Positions 1-7,381 of a stretch of DNA of 19,843 nucleotides are shown here, piece after piece. Source of the DNA: Chordibacter forsetii (GTDB lineage: Bacteria > Verrucomicrobiota > Verrucomicrobiia > Opitutales > Seribacteraceae); the NCBI RefSeq assembly GCF_964187505.1, contig NZ_CAXLML010000113.1, forward strand, positions 1 through 19,843, given 5' to 3'. The notes beneath the pieces are model-generated. The model saw only the letters and a list, made by a program, of their open reading frames with translations, made no database searches and was not told the origin of the DNA. The stretch's first letter is position 1, and each line of letters starts with the position of its first letter. The translations under genes were made by a program, and so were the position numbers.

Positions 1-414
1 GGCCTTCTCCATGTAGGGTGTAACGGCATCATCATAGATTTTATTCCATATTGGACCCATGATAAAAAAGGTTAGAAATAATCCGAGACCGATGATTATC
101 TGACTTGAAGGAGCTGCATTTACACCAATAGCATTTCGAACAAAACCAAGTACTATTATGATTCGGGTAAAACAGGTCATCATCATAATTACAGATGGAC
201 CAAGCGTCAAAATAGTCATGGCGATTACTAATTGAATCGCCAGTCCCAAATCACCCTCCTCGTTAGCACCACTTACATCAATTCTCAGACCCGGTGAACC
301 TGTCCCTGCAGTTTGTGCCTCAGCAAAATTACAGAATATCAAAAAGGTAAAAGACAACAAAATCCAACCAAACTTAAAGCGAATTAAATTACCCATAAAA
401 GTTGCAATGAACAT
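1..414 (-). CDS. fliP: FliP, flagellar type III export gate protein (5' part, runs off left edge)
   Basis: FliP is a core inner-membrane component of the flagellar type III export gate and assembles with FliQ and FliR into the pore. Reading the minus strand from ATG at 414 gives 138 codons that stay open to base 1, so the gene is cut by the window edge. The N-terminus has a signal-like hydrophobic stretch ending near AEAQT, as in FliP proteins with a cleaved signal peptide. Family-specific segments follow: MMMTCFTRIIIVLGFVRNA and GLGLFLTFFIMGP. The last visible residues, YDDAVTPYMEKA, match the end of the first FliP membrane block. The gene lies 12 bp after fliO, in the usual fliO-fliP order. 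The ATG at 396 is an alternative start six codons later; neither has a good ribosome binding site. The identity is certain and only the exact start is open. Confidence 0.95.
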   Translation of the reverse strand, partial: MFIATFMGNLIRFKFGWILLSFTFLIFCNFAEAQTAGTGSPGLRIDVSGANEEGDLGLAIQLVIAMTILTLGPSVIMMMTCFTRIIIVLGFVRNAIGVNAAPSSQIIIGLGLFLTFFIMGPIWNKIYDDAVTPYMEKA

Positions 415-426
415 GTCTCATTAGTT

Positions 427-717
427 TCAAATTTGGTCAGCACCGGAGGAATCTATTGGGTCTAATTTCGCCAAACGTTCGATTCGACCGGGACTTATCC
501 CCAGCAAAAATTTATGTGAATCGTATTCGGCGACCACAAGAAACTGTTTATTGCCAAGGGATCTCGTTTCGCCGAGTTTTATCCCCTTCCCACTATTCGT
601 AGATTTCGAAAGTTGACTACTAGAAACGAATCGATTCAGGAGGTAAGCTAAACAAGCTAAAATACCTAAAAATCCGATGACACGAAAAATTTGGCTAAAT
701 TCTTCGAGTTGACCCAT
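427..717 (-). CDS. fliO: FliO, flagellar export gate assembly protein
   Basis: FliO is a small bitopic membrane protein that helps FliP assemble into the flagellar export gate. The 96-residue product has one transmembrane helix at about residues 10-29, then a basic linker. The typical cytoplasmic FliO domain follows, with LGETRSLGNKQFLVVAEYDS and FLLGISPGRIERL; this is the family pattern of a conserved R.LG..q.l.vve core followed by llG.....i..L. The length is typical of short FliO proteins. It sits directly upstream of fliP and 78 bp downstream of fliN. That gap is the widest inside the flagellar operon. It contains no small gene, and in Bacillus this position holds cheY, which is missing here. 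Confidence 0.9.
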   Translation of the reverse strand: MGQLEEFSQIFRVIGFLGILACLAYLLNRFVSSSQLSKSTNSGKGIKLGETRSLGNKQFLVVAEYDSHKFLLGISPGRIERLAKLDPIDSSGADQI

Positions 718-795
718 AATATGACAAAATGATCACTTTCCTAAACAGGAGTGTGAGGCAGATGTAAATAGAGGGATGAAAAAAGAGAGGAATAC

Positions 796-1044
796 CTAGG
801 ATATCGAATCGACGATTTCGGTAATCTTGAGTCCAAACCGATCGTCAATTACGACAACCTCACCAAGGGCGATGAGTTTGCCATTAACTAACAAACTGAC
901 CGGGTCTTTGGCATTCTGTTTTAATTGAATCTGGGACCCAGGACTTAATTCTACAATTTCTTTCATTGGCAGTTGGGCGGTGCCCAACTGAACCGTAACT
1001 TGGACTTTTACGTCCATAACAATGTCCATTTTTTTGCTATCCAT
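796..1044 (-). CDS. fliN: FliN, flagellar motor switch protein (short, SpoA domain only)
   Basis: FliN forms the lower part of the cytoplasmic C ring with FliM and takes part in switching and in docking export cargo through FliH. The 82-residue protein is almost only the conserved C-terminal SpoA domain. VKVQVTVQLGTAQLPMKEI matches the start of that domain, and SPGSQIQLKQNAKDPVSLLVNGKLIALGEVVVIDDRFGLKITEI matches the family core in content (quoted in pieces: SPGSQIQL, DPVSLLVNGKLIALGEV, DRFGLKITEI). There is no CheC-like N-terminal domain, so it is FliN and not FliY. The gene overlaps fliM by 8 bp, consistent with translational coupling and stoichiometric production of the two switch proteins. 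Confidence 0.93.
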   Translation of the reverse strand: MDSKKMDIVMDVKVQVTVQLGTAQLPMKEIVELSPGSQIQLKQNAKDPVSLLVNGKLIALGEVVVIDDRFGLKITEIVDSIS

Positions 1045-2056
1045 AAGATTTACCGATTAAGTTAAGACTTTCTGACATGCACTCATTTACTTGATAAGCG
1101 ACTTGATCGCCCGTTAATCCGACCTCACCAATAAAACAGGTGCGATCTTCAATTCTGGCTTTTGTTTTAGAAATAATTTCTGGATTCAACTCGATAACGT
1201 CATCGACTTCTAAATTGAGTAAATCCCGAACACTAAGTTCGAATGCATCCCATTCAATAGATACATCAACAGGAATTTGATCATAAATCTCGTGCCACTT
1301 GGGCGAGACTGTTTGCTTTACCTTGCTTGGAGTATTGGTTTGGGAAAGTAACCCACTGAGAACGGGTTCCATGGTGTAGTAAGGAACCGATATTCGCAGA
1401 GGACCAGAAACATCACCAAAAGATGCCTCCATACTAAGGATCAACATCATCGCATGTGGAGGGGAAGTCTGTAGAAATTTCCCGGTTGTCTCGGTACCGA
1501 TTATTACTGGATTGAGCTTCTTAATTGAGTCCCACTGTTTACACCATTCCTCCAAAATTATGAGGTTAAAATCTTCTACCAACGCTTTCTCGATGTCTGT
1601 GAGTCCGCGTTCTTCTGGGTTGGTAGATCCTCGCCCGCCTAGAATGCGATCGACAACAGTTGCTGATAAATGGGCATTTACATCAAGCAATCCGACACCA
1701 TTAAGTTCTTGCAATTTGAAGAGAGTAACACAGGAGGGGGAATTAATCGAAGAAACGAAACTTTTGTAAAGATCCGCATTTAAGTCTTCTAGTTCCAGGT
1801 TAAATTCTGTACGCAGAAACATCGAAAGATGTCCTGAAAGGTAATAGACAAACTGTTCAGATTTAGTTTTAAGAAGGGCAAGATCTGCTTCAGATAATAC
1901 AATTGGGTTCGTAAAATCGTAGTTCTTGATTTTCAAGTCAGAAGAATCTGAAATCTTCGTACCATCGTGCAAAAACACAAACCTTTCATCACCAGATTTG
2001 CCACTCAGTTCATCGACATCAAAACTTTCGTCTTCAAAATTATCTGAATCAGGCAT
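1037..2056 (-). CDS. fliM: FliM, flagellar motor switch protein without the usual CheY-binding N-terminus
   Basis: FliM is the middle C-ring protein that connects FliG to FliN and normally receives phosphorylated CheY through its N-terminal peptide. The middle domain is clear: YYLSGHLSMFLRTEF, the family GGxG loop as ILGGRG (about residues 138-143) and GLTDIEKALVEDF. The C-terminal SpoA domain runs through LSVRDLLNLEVDDVIEL and FIGEVGLTGDQVAYQV. I chose ATG 2056 (339 aa). A TTG at 2065 gives three more residues, and an in-frame stop at 2069-2071 blocks any longer reading. Oddly, the canonical N-terminal motif (LSQ.EIDALL) is absent; only an acidic stretch with DESFDVDEL is found. The gene follows fliL closely and overlaps fliN. 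Confidence 0.93.
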   Translation of the reverse strand: MPDSDNFEDESFDVDELSGKSGDERFVFLHDGTKISDSSDLKIKNYDFTNPIVLSEADLALLKTKSEQFVYYLSGHLSMFLRTEFNLELEDLNADLYKSFVSSINSPSCVTLFKLQELNGVGLLDVNAHLSATVVDRILGGRGSTNPEERGLTDIEKALVEDFNLIILEEWCKQWDSIKKLNPVIIGTETTGKFLQTSPPHAMMLILSMEASFGDVSGPLRISVPYYTMEPVLSGLLSQTNTPSKVKQTVSPKWHEIYDQIPVDVSIEWDAFELSVRDLLNLEVDDVIELNPEIISKTKARIEDRTCFIGEVGLTGDQVAYQVNECMSESLNLIGKSYG

Positions 2057-2072
2057 GGGAAACAAATATTAA

Positions 2073-2606
2073 TTATTGAACCACAAATTGTGTGAAATAG
2101 ATTTGGCGGATCAAATCGCTTTCTCCATCTCGATATTTTCGAAGTACCATGGAAAATGATTTCTTTAAATCAATTCTCACCCGTTCTTGAAACCCATCCA
2201 ACTGGGCATCTTCGTAGGTGTACCCACCCATTATAGAGAGAGCCTTGTCACGGATGCGATGTTCGTTCATTTCCAAAACTTTTTCAAAATCTCCAGCAAG
2301 TCCTTCCATCCTAAGTTCGATGTTAATGTAACGAGATTTTATGGGACCACCCAAGTTGGTAATAAGTTGCTTTAGTTCGTAAAATTTCTCCTCACCTGAC
2401 GGTTCCATATTCAAAGGTTGTCCACCTTCAATAATTTGATCTTTAACGATCTGTTCAGGTTTATTCATCTTAATTACAAAAGTCATAGCTGCTACGGTCA
2501 ATGCTGGGGCAAGTATGATTGCAATTAATGCCGGCACCAAATTTCCGCCGCCGGAATTCTTCTCACTTTCATTGGTTGGTAACTCATCTAGTTGGTCTGC
2601 ACACAT
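2073..2606 (-). CDS. fliL: FliL, flagellar basal-body and stator-associated membrane protein
   Basis: FliL is a single-pass inner-membrane protein whose periplasmic domain rings the stator units and supports torque. The 177-residue product has a short cytoplasmic N-terminus and a transmembrane helix at about residues 22-45 (ALIAIILAPALTVAAMTFVI). The periplasmic stomatin-like domain follows, with YINIELRMEG, HRIRDKALSIMGGYTYEDAQ and the family-typical ending IRQIYFTQFVVQ, which corresponds to the usual i..Vyft.fviQ. It lies between flgE and fliM, as in the Bacillus operon. The start ATG at 2606 has no recognisable ribosome binding site. Confidence 0.93.
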   Translation of the reverse strand: MCADQLDELPTNESEKNSGGGNLVPALIAIILAPALTVAAMTFVIKMNKPEQIVKDQIIEGGQPLNMEPSGEEKFYELKQLITNLGGPIKSRYINIELRMEGLAGDFEKVLEMNEHRIRDKALSIMGGYTYEDAQLDGFQERVRIDLKKSFSMVLRKYRDGESDLIRQIYFTQFVVQ

Positions 2607-2626
2607 TAGGTATAAAGGTTTAAGGG

Positions 2627-3481
2627 TTAACGCTTTAAATTGACTGCTTCAGTAAGGATGGCGTCCGAAGTTGTCACTATTCTCGATCCAGCTTGGAATG
2701 ATCTTTGATGACTTATCATCATAGCAAATTCGTTCGTGAGGTCGACATTAGAAAGTTCAAGAGCGTATTGTTTAATCTTACCATTCGAACCCGACCCCGG
2801 AATCGAATTTTCAACTAATCCAGCGAAATTTTCACCAGGTTGCCCATTAGAATAAAAACCATTCCCAGTACGTTGCAAATACTGAGGAGCTTGAAAATTG
2901 GCTATCTTTACCTGACCTGCTACGCGGATCGAATCTTGCCCATCTTTACTGACGATGAGGCTAACCACTCCATCGTCGTCAATTCGACGAGCTAATAAAT
3001 CCTCACCGTCTTCAAGACCAAGAAGAAGTGGTTGATCTTGGATATTTGTTAACTGGAACCGATTTTGGTCACGAGTTACAACTATACCTTCAGCAGTTGA
3101 TTCAAAAGCTCCTGCTCTCGTGTAAAAAACCTCACCAGACTCTGGGTCGATGACTTCGAAAAAGCCACCTGCATTGGGCAAAGCTTCCCCTTGTATTGCT
3201 AAGTCTAAATCAAGACCAGTATTCTCAATAATACCTTGGTTAAAATTAGAGGACAAAGATCCCACGCTTACACCAGAACCATAGTTCCTTGTAGTATTTT
3301 GCGGTTCACCACCTACAGCAGGACCTGCATTATTTTGATGAATATAAAAATTATCAGTAAAGTTAGCCCGTGCAGATTTGTAGCCAAGGGAATTAACATT
3401 GGCTATATTGTTACTAAGAACTTGCAATCCCTCGGAAAAACTTTTGAGGGCGGAAACACCGTTATGGAGTGAAGGAATCAT
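2627..3481 (-). CDS. flgE: FlgE, flagellar hook protein (short form)
   Basis: This is the hook subunit or a close relative among the rod and hook proteins. The N-terminal helix motif NNIANVNSLGYKS (residues 24-36) and the C-terminal block ELSNVDLTNEFAMMISHQRS through DAILTEAVNLKR are the D0 regions shared by FlgE, FlgF and FlgG. A central FlgE/F/G-like domain (LDLAIQGEAL..GGFFEVIDP..GEVFYTRAGAF) lies between them. The ending in VNLKR and the place directly after flgD both point to FlgE. At 284 residues it is much shorter than enteric FlgE (about 400) but close to the short FlgE of Bacillus, so little surface domain is present. FlgF or FlgG remain possible on sequence alone; context decides for FlgE. 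Confidence 0.85.
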   Translation of the reverse strand: MIPSLHNGVSALKSFSEGLQVLSNNIANVNSLGYKSARANFTDNFYIHQNNAGPAVGGEPQNTTRNYGSGVSVGSLSSNFNQGIIENTGLDLDLAIQGEALPNAGGFFEVIDPESGEVFYTRAGAFESTAEGIVVTRDQNRFQLTNIQDQPLLLGLEDGEDLLARRIDDDGVVSLIVSKDGQDSIRVAGQVKIANFQAPQYLQRTGNGFYSNGQPGENFAGLVENSIPGSGSNGKIKQYALELSNVDLTNEFAMMISHQRSFQAGSRIVTTSDAILTEAVNLKR

Positions 3482-3513
3482 ACGAAATTACTTATCAGAA
3501 TTAACAAAGTTTC

Positions 3514-4005
3514 TTATTTAGATAAGTGCTCTTTGTCTAAATTGTCGTTATTGCCCAAAGCCTGTTCCAGTTTTCTGTCATCATGGGCCAACTCAACACG
3601 CTTGATGTTTGAAGGGTTGTAGGTATTTCCATTTACAACAACTTCTATTGTACCGTCGTCGGATCGGTTCACGGCTTCCACAATTCCGTTTACTTCCTTG
3701 TTATCGGAAAGAATTTCCACACGATTACCCAAATAAGTTTGGGCAAGCATTTCACCGTGCGAATCTGCAAATTTTGAAAATCCGTCAGTGAACTGCTGCA
3801 TTTGTTCAAGGGAAGCAATGTTAGCCATTTGAGAGATAAACTCGGTATCTTTCATCGGTTCCAAAGGGTCTTGGTTCGTAATTTGACTCGTAAGCAATTG
3901 CAGAAAGTCATCCATTTTTAACTGACTGTTACTCTCGGATGCATCTTTAGCCGAGAGACTCGGTTGATTATTCAAAAAAGCAGAATTGGAAATTGTATCA
4001 ATCAT
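3514..4005 (-). CDS. flgD: FlgD, flagellar hook cap protein (short form)
   Basis: FlgD is exported and caps the growing hook so that FlgE subunits can polymerise; it is lost when the hook is complete. The conserved N-terminal half is unmistakable: FLQLLTSQITNQDPLEPMKD and TEFISQMANIASLEQMQQF (residues 34-72). LGNRVEILSDNKEVNGIVEAV is the usual first strand region of the C-terminal barrel. At 163 residues it is of the short Bacillus type and lacks the long tudor/fibronectin-like domains of enteric FlgD. The gene overlaps the end of fliK by 4 bp (ATGA), consistent with coupled translation, and is followed by flgE. Confidence 0.93.
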   Translation of the reverse strand: MIDTISNSAFLNNQPSLSAKDASESNSQLKMDDFLQLLTSQITNQDPLEPMKDTEFISQMANIASLEQMQQFTDGFSKFADSHGEMLAQTYLGNRVEILSDNKEVNGIVEAVNRSDDGTIEVVVNGNTYNPSNIKRVELAHDDRKLEQALGNNDNLDKEHLSK

Positions 4006-4952
4006 GGTGAATTTTGTTTATTGGAAAAGGCATGGTCCATTTCTTTGTAAGAACTGAATATATGGATGTTTAAAGAATGCTCGCTTGGAATTGGAAGGTT
4101 ATTAGAGAAAGAAAGAAGCTTGGTTGCTAAGAAGTCACGAGTCTCTTGGTTATTGGAAATGAAACAAATCTTGAAATCATTGGCTGCTTTCTCGATACGG
4201 ACTGAAACTGAACTTCCATTGTCGAGAGAAAATGCAAAACGAAGAATTCCATTACTGTGGGAAAAACCAATGCCACCTGAAACAAACGAATCCTCAACGC
4301 GATCAAGAAGCTCGTCATGAGATAAAGGATTAGAGTGCGTAAGCTCATTATCATTGAATGAGTTTTTTGGTTTTTTATGAGATTTGGAATCATCAAGATT
4401 GGAATAAGAAGTAGCACTTTTTGTGCCACCAAAACCTAAATCATCAATCTTACTGAATCTTGTAGCTACATTGTGACCAGATAAGGTTGAAATTTGTTGG
4501 GGTATAGGCCCCGAAGCCTTAGACTGAGAACCATTAAACGATGTAGGGTTCGAATGTGCGTAAGGGTGAGGAATCACTTTCGACGGCATCGAAGGATTCG
4601 AGAGTAAACTTTGCCCTTTAAGTGTATTCGCTTGGTTACTATGAAAACTTAAATTTCCAAACTTAGATGCCTTCACAGATGACCCGGAACCTACATGATT
4701 AGATACAGATCTAGGATTTGTAATATTATCTTTGGGAGAATTGTTATTTGCGCCTGAACGAGAAAGAATGCCATTCCCTTTTTCAGAAACTTTTCGAGGT
4801 AATTTATTAGAAGATGTGCTAAATTTTTGTAAATTAGAATTAAAAGTTTCTGCACGCATTTTGGGAGGTAACCAGAAAGAACCAGTCGACCCCATCGCCT
4901 GATGACCTTGGGACGGGCCTTTGGTACTGGGATTAAAAGAAACTTCGGTCAT
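4002..4952 (-). CDS. fliK: Probable FliK, flagellar hook-length control protein
   Basis: FliK is a secreted ruler that measures the hook and switches export specificity from hook to filament proteins. The 316-residue product fits by structure and place more than by strong identity. The first 200 residues are low-complexity, rich in Ser, Asn, Gly and Pro and poor in secondary structure, as in the FliK ruler part. The last 100 residues (HDELLDRVEDSFVSGGIGFS, ILRFAFSLDNGSSVSVRIEK, LATKLLSFSNNL) resemble the hook-length control C-terminal domain, although the usual LxPxxLGxVxV core is degenerate. It sits between the motE/ylxF-like gene and flgD, exactly where Bacillus has fliK. The start ATG at 4952 is one of the few with a plausible GGAG upstream, inside the end of the preceding gene. 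Confidence 0.78.
   Translation of the reverse strand: MTEVSFNPSTKGPSQGHQAMGSTGSFWLPPKMRAETFNSNLQKFSTSSNKLPRKVSEKGNGILSRSGANNNSPKDNITNPRSVSNHVGSGSSVKASKFGNLSFHSNQANTLKGQSLLSNPSMPSKVIPHPYAHSNPTSFNGSQSKASGPIPQQISTLSGHNVATRFSKIDDLGFGGTKSATSYSNLDDSKSHKKPKNSFNDNELTHSNPLSHDELLDRVEDSFVSGGIGFSHSNGILRFAFSLDNGSSVSVRIEKAANDFKICFISNNQETRDFLATKLLSFSNNLPIPSEHSLNIHIFSSYKEMDHAFSNKQNSP
4413..4428 (-). promoter_or_regulatory. Sigma-54-like motif inside fliK (possible internal promoter)
   Basis: The minus strand reads TGGCACAAAAAGTGCT. The -24 half is a perfect TGGCAC, the spacing GG-N10-GC is exact, and the -12 half differs from TTGCT at one base. Predicted transcription would start near 4401, about 395 bp upstream of flgD, in the direction of flgD-flgE-fliL. 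It lies within coding sequence in an A-rich run, so chance is a real possibility. Confidence 0.3.
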
Positions 4953-4958
4953 AATCTA

Positions 4959-5600
4959 TTACTCCATGCTCACGCTGGGAAGGAGCCCTCGATCTCTCAT
5001 CGCTAGTGCATCTGCCAACTCGATTAAATCATCCTGATCACTATTTAACATAAATGCAATGATCGGAGCTTTATCCTCTGCTTTAAGCATTTCAAAAATC
5101 CCTAGAGCCTCTTCAAACCTCCTTTTTTGTCTCCAATTTTGGATTTCTACGCTTGCTACCTCAGGTCCCATCTCGATCCACCTATTAGCTGTGTCTTTGT
5201 ACTCCTTTAATTTTTCCTCACTTAGATCCTTACCCTTTTTGGACTCAAACTCGGCAAGTCGTGAAGACAAATCGTCTTGAATCCTGTTAAGTTCTCTTTT
5301 CTGTTTTTCCAAGGATTCAAGATCCATTGAAAGAGCGGATTCTCTGGCATCGAGGTCTTTCTCTCGTTCTAGAAGCTTATCTTTTAATAAAGATAATTCC
5401 TTGGACAATTGATTCATTGAATGAGTTTCTGCTGGAGAATAACTGGTATCATCTGCATCGAACTCAACGCTGGTAAACTCCGCTTTTACTACCGGAGCTA
5501 GTTTAAAAAGATCGTCAAAATTTAAAAACAACATTAGCCCGGCACTAGCAACGGACATCAAGACGGCAAGGAGGACAATAACAGATGCAGAGAATTTCAT
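4959..5600 (-). CDS. MotE/YlxF-like flagellar protein with membrane anchor and coiled coil
   Basis: The product is 213 residues long. An N-terminal transmembrane helix at about residues 5-27 is followed by a linker and a long charged heptad-rich coiled coil (about 65-135, with QLSKELSLLKDKLLEREKDL and LEKQKRELNRIQDDLSSRLA). A C-terminal MgtE_N-like helical domain holds EEALGIFEMLKAEDKAPIIA and DALAMRDRGLLP. This architecture and the position between fliJ and fliK match Bacillus YlxF, spirochaete FlbB and rhizobial MotE. MotE acts in the periplasm as a partner of MotC; FlbB in spirochaetes is part of the collar that supports stators. A role in stator placement or stability is therefore inferred. 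Spacing is 3 bp to fliJ and 6 bp to fliK. I leave the symbol empty because the function differs among known relatives. Confidence 0.8.
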   Translation of the reverse strand: MKFSASVIVLLAVLMSVASAGLMLFLNFDDLFKLAPVVKAEFTSVEFDADDTSYSPAETHSMNQLSKELSLLKDKLLEREKDLDARESALSMDLESLEKQKRELNRIQDDLSSRLAEFESKKGKDLSEEKLKEYKDTANRWIEMGPEVASVEIQNWRQKRRFEEALGIFEMLKAEDKAPIIAFMLNSDQDDLIELADALAMRDRGLLPSVSME

Positions 5601-5603
5601 AAA

Positions 5604-6062
5604 TTAGGCTTGGCGGTTTATTCTTTGAAAAAGAAATCTAGCACCGATAATGTCTTCGAGTTCTTTTTGTTCTTTTGAATTTTCTTGGAAATAGTGAGCT
5701 TCTTTTTGCTTTTCTTCGAGCTTGAGAACGGCTTTGTATTCAGAATCTTTACTTAAGAATATTTCCCTTCTGGAAACTTTAATTTCCTGGGCTTGTTTGA
5801 GCTCCAATTCGATCTTAGAAATACGCTCACGCTCCAAGTCTAAACTGCTTTGCAATGACTGAATTTGCTCACCTCGAAAACTCCCTTTTTGCCTTTCCTG
5901 CATAAGTTGGAAAATCGACTCTTGTCTATCCCGGGCTTTTATTAAGTTGGTATTTAGTTTTTCTACCTCCTGTATCGAGCCTGCGAATTGAGAAAGAGCC
6001 ACACCTCTCTTATTCTCTTTGAGGCGTAAAAGTGCCTTTAGTTTAAATACAAAAGACTTCAT
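5604..6062 (-). CDS. fliJ: FliJ, flagellar export chaperone and ATPase stalk
   Basis: FliJ is the coiled-coil stalk that fits into the FliI hexamer and links ATP hydrolysis to the export gate through FlhA. The 152-residue protein is almost entirely a charged antiparallel coiled coil. It begins with the family-typical FVFKLKALLRLKENKRGVAL, continues through RQESIFQLMQERQKG, and has a second helix around LKLEEKQKEAHYFQENSKEQ. Length and start match the family, which is otherwise poorly conserved. The start codon overlaps the last codons of fliI by 4 bp, which supports co-production with the ATPase. Confidence 0.88.
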   Translation of the reverse strand: MKSFVFKLKALLRLKENKRGVALSQFAGSIQEVEKLNTNLIKARDRQESIFQLMQERQKGSFRGEQIQSLQSSLDLERERISKIELELKQAQEIKVSRREIFLSKDSEYKAVLKLEEKQKEAHYFQENSKEQKELEDIIGARFLFQRINRQA

Positions 6063-7381
6063 CTAAGAACATTCCTCAATTCAGAAAAAGCATTTTCGCG
6101 TTTGGCTAAAACATCAAACTTTTGACGCAGGAAATCTTGGATTCCAGTAAATTTATCAATAGCAAGATCTATCTTGGGGTTACTATTTTTCACATATGCA
6201 CCAACATTAATCATATCCTCATTTTGATGATAAGTGGACAGAAGATCTCTCGCATGGGAAATTAAAGACAGCTCCTCTTCATTACAAACCGACCGATCCA
6301 AACGACTAACACTGCTCAAGACATCAACTGCAGGGAAGTGGTTGGCATTTGCCAGTTTTCGGGAAAGAACAATATGACCGTCCAAAAACCCGCGAACCGC
6401 ATCGGCGACTGGTTCATTCATGTCGTCCCCTTCAACTAAAACGGTGTAAATTGAAGTAATTGCACCTAATTCACTCGTGCCTGTTCTTTCTAATAACTTG
6501 GGCAACAGTGAAAAAACAGATGGCACATAGCCCCTTGAAGCCGGGGGTTCTCCAGAAGCTAGCCCAATTTCTCTTTGTGCCATGGCAAACCTGGTCAGGG
6601 AATCCATCAGTAGAAGGACTTTTTGACCTTCATTTCGAAACCCTTCAGCAATTGCGGTTGCCAAAATAGATGCACGAATTCTCATAGGTGCCGGTTGGTC
6701 AGAAGTTGAAACAACCACAATGGATTTTCTTAATCCCTCTTCACCTAAATCGCTTTCCACAAATTCTCGTAATTCACGACCTCTTTCCCCTACAAGTGAA
6801 ATGACATTTACATCGGCATCTGAACCTTTAGCAATCATGCCTAGAAGAATAGATTTTCCCACACCACTTCCTGCGAAAATTCCTATTCTTTGCCCAACTC
6901 CCATGGGGACAAAACAATCTATCGACTTGATCCCAGAAGCAAAAGGCTCTTTGATTCTTGATCTAGATAAAGGGTTAGGCGGGTCTGCATAAAAACCATC
7001 ACGAGAAGGAGCAACCAAAGGGCCTTTCCCGTCAATCGGCCGACCCATCCCGTCTATAATCCTACCCAATAAAGATGGTCCGAATGGCACTTCATTCGAA
7101 TTTCGGCGAGAAATCACCTTACAACCAGGATGGATCAAATGGATACTATTTAAAGCCATTAAAAGAACAACGTTTTCACGAAAACCAATAACTTGGGCTT
7201 CGATCTTCTCGGTGCTCCGATCAGATGTAATTGAACAAACTTGACCGATTGAGGTTTCCGGACCCTCGGATTCAATTACTAAACCAGTAACACGGCGAAC
7301 TACACCAACTTTGTCAAAGGTTCGAACACCTCTAACACCATTTTGCAAAAGAGAAAATCGTTCTGACAAAGAATTAACCAT
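6059..7381 (-). CDS. fliI: FliI, flagellum-specific export ATPase
   Basis: FliI is the cytoplasmic ATPase of the flagellar type III export apparatus, related to the F1 beta subunit. The 440-residue length is typical. Walker A is AGSGVGKS at residues 170-177, followed by SLVGERGRELREF. Walker B is KVLLLMDSLTRFA with the Asp at 260, and then comes the family hallmark AMAQREIGLASGEPPASRGY. FDGHIV-type DGHIVLSRKLA and HFPAVDVLSSVSRL are further conserved blocks. All catalytic elements are present. It overlaps fliH, its regulator, by 8 bp and fliJ, its stalk, by 4 bp, so the three make one translationally linked unit. Confidence 0.97.
   Translation of the reverse strand: MVNSLSERFSLLQNGVRGVRTFDKVGVVRRVTGLVIESEGPETSIGQVCSITSDRSTEKIEAQVIGFRENVVLLMALNSIHLIHPGCKVISRRNSNEVPFGPSLLGRIIDGMGRPIDGKGPLVAPSRDGFYADPPNPLSRSRIKEPFASGIKSIDCFVPMGVGQRIGIFAGSGVGKSILLGMIAKGSDADVNVISLVGERGRELREFVESDLGEEGLRKSIVVVSTSDQPAPMRIRASILATAIAEGFRNEGQKVLLLMDSLTRFAMAQREIGLASGEPPASRGYVPSVFSLLPKLLERTGTSELGAITSIYTVLVEGDDMNEPVADAVRGFLDGHIVLSRKLANANHFPAVDVLSSVSRLDRSVCNEEELSLISHARDLLSTYHQNEDMINVGAYVKNSNPKIDLAIDKFTGIQDFLRQKFDVLAKRENAFSELRNVLR

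Noticed and set aside
718..795. Possible missing small gene or promoter in the 78 bp fliN-fliO gap
   Set aside because: No open frame of useful length, no sigma-54 or sigma-28 pattern and no hairpin could be supported.
6460..6992. Plus-strand open frames opposite fliI
   Set aside because: They lie over the Walker A to Walker B region of FliI, and the translation shows no protein-like pattern.
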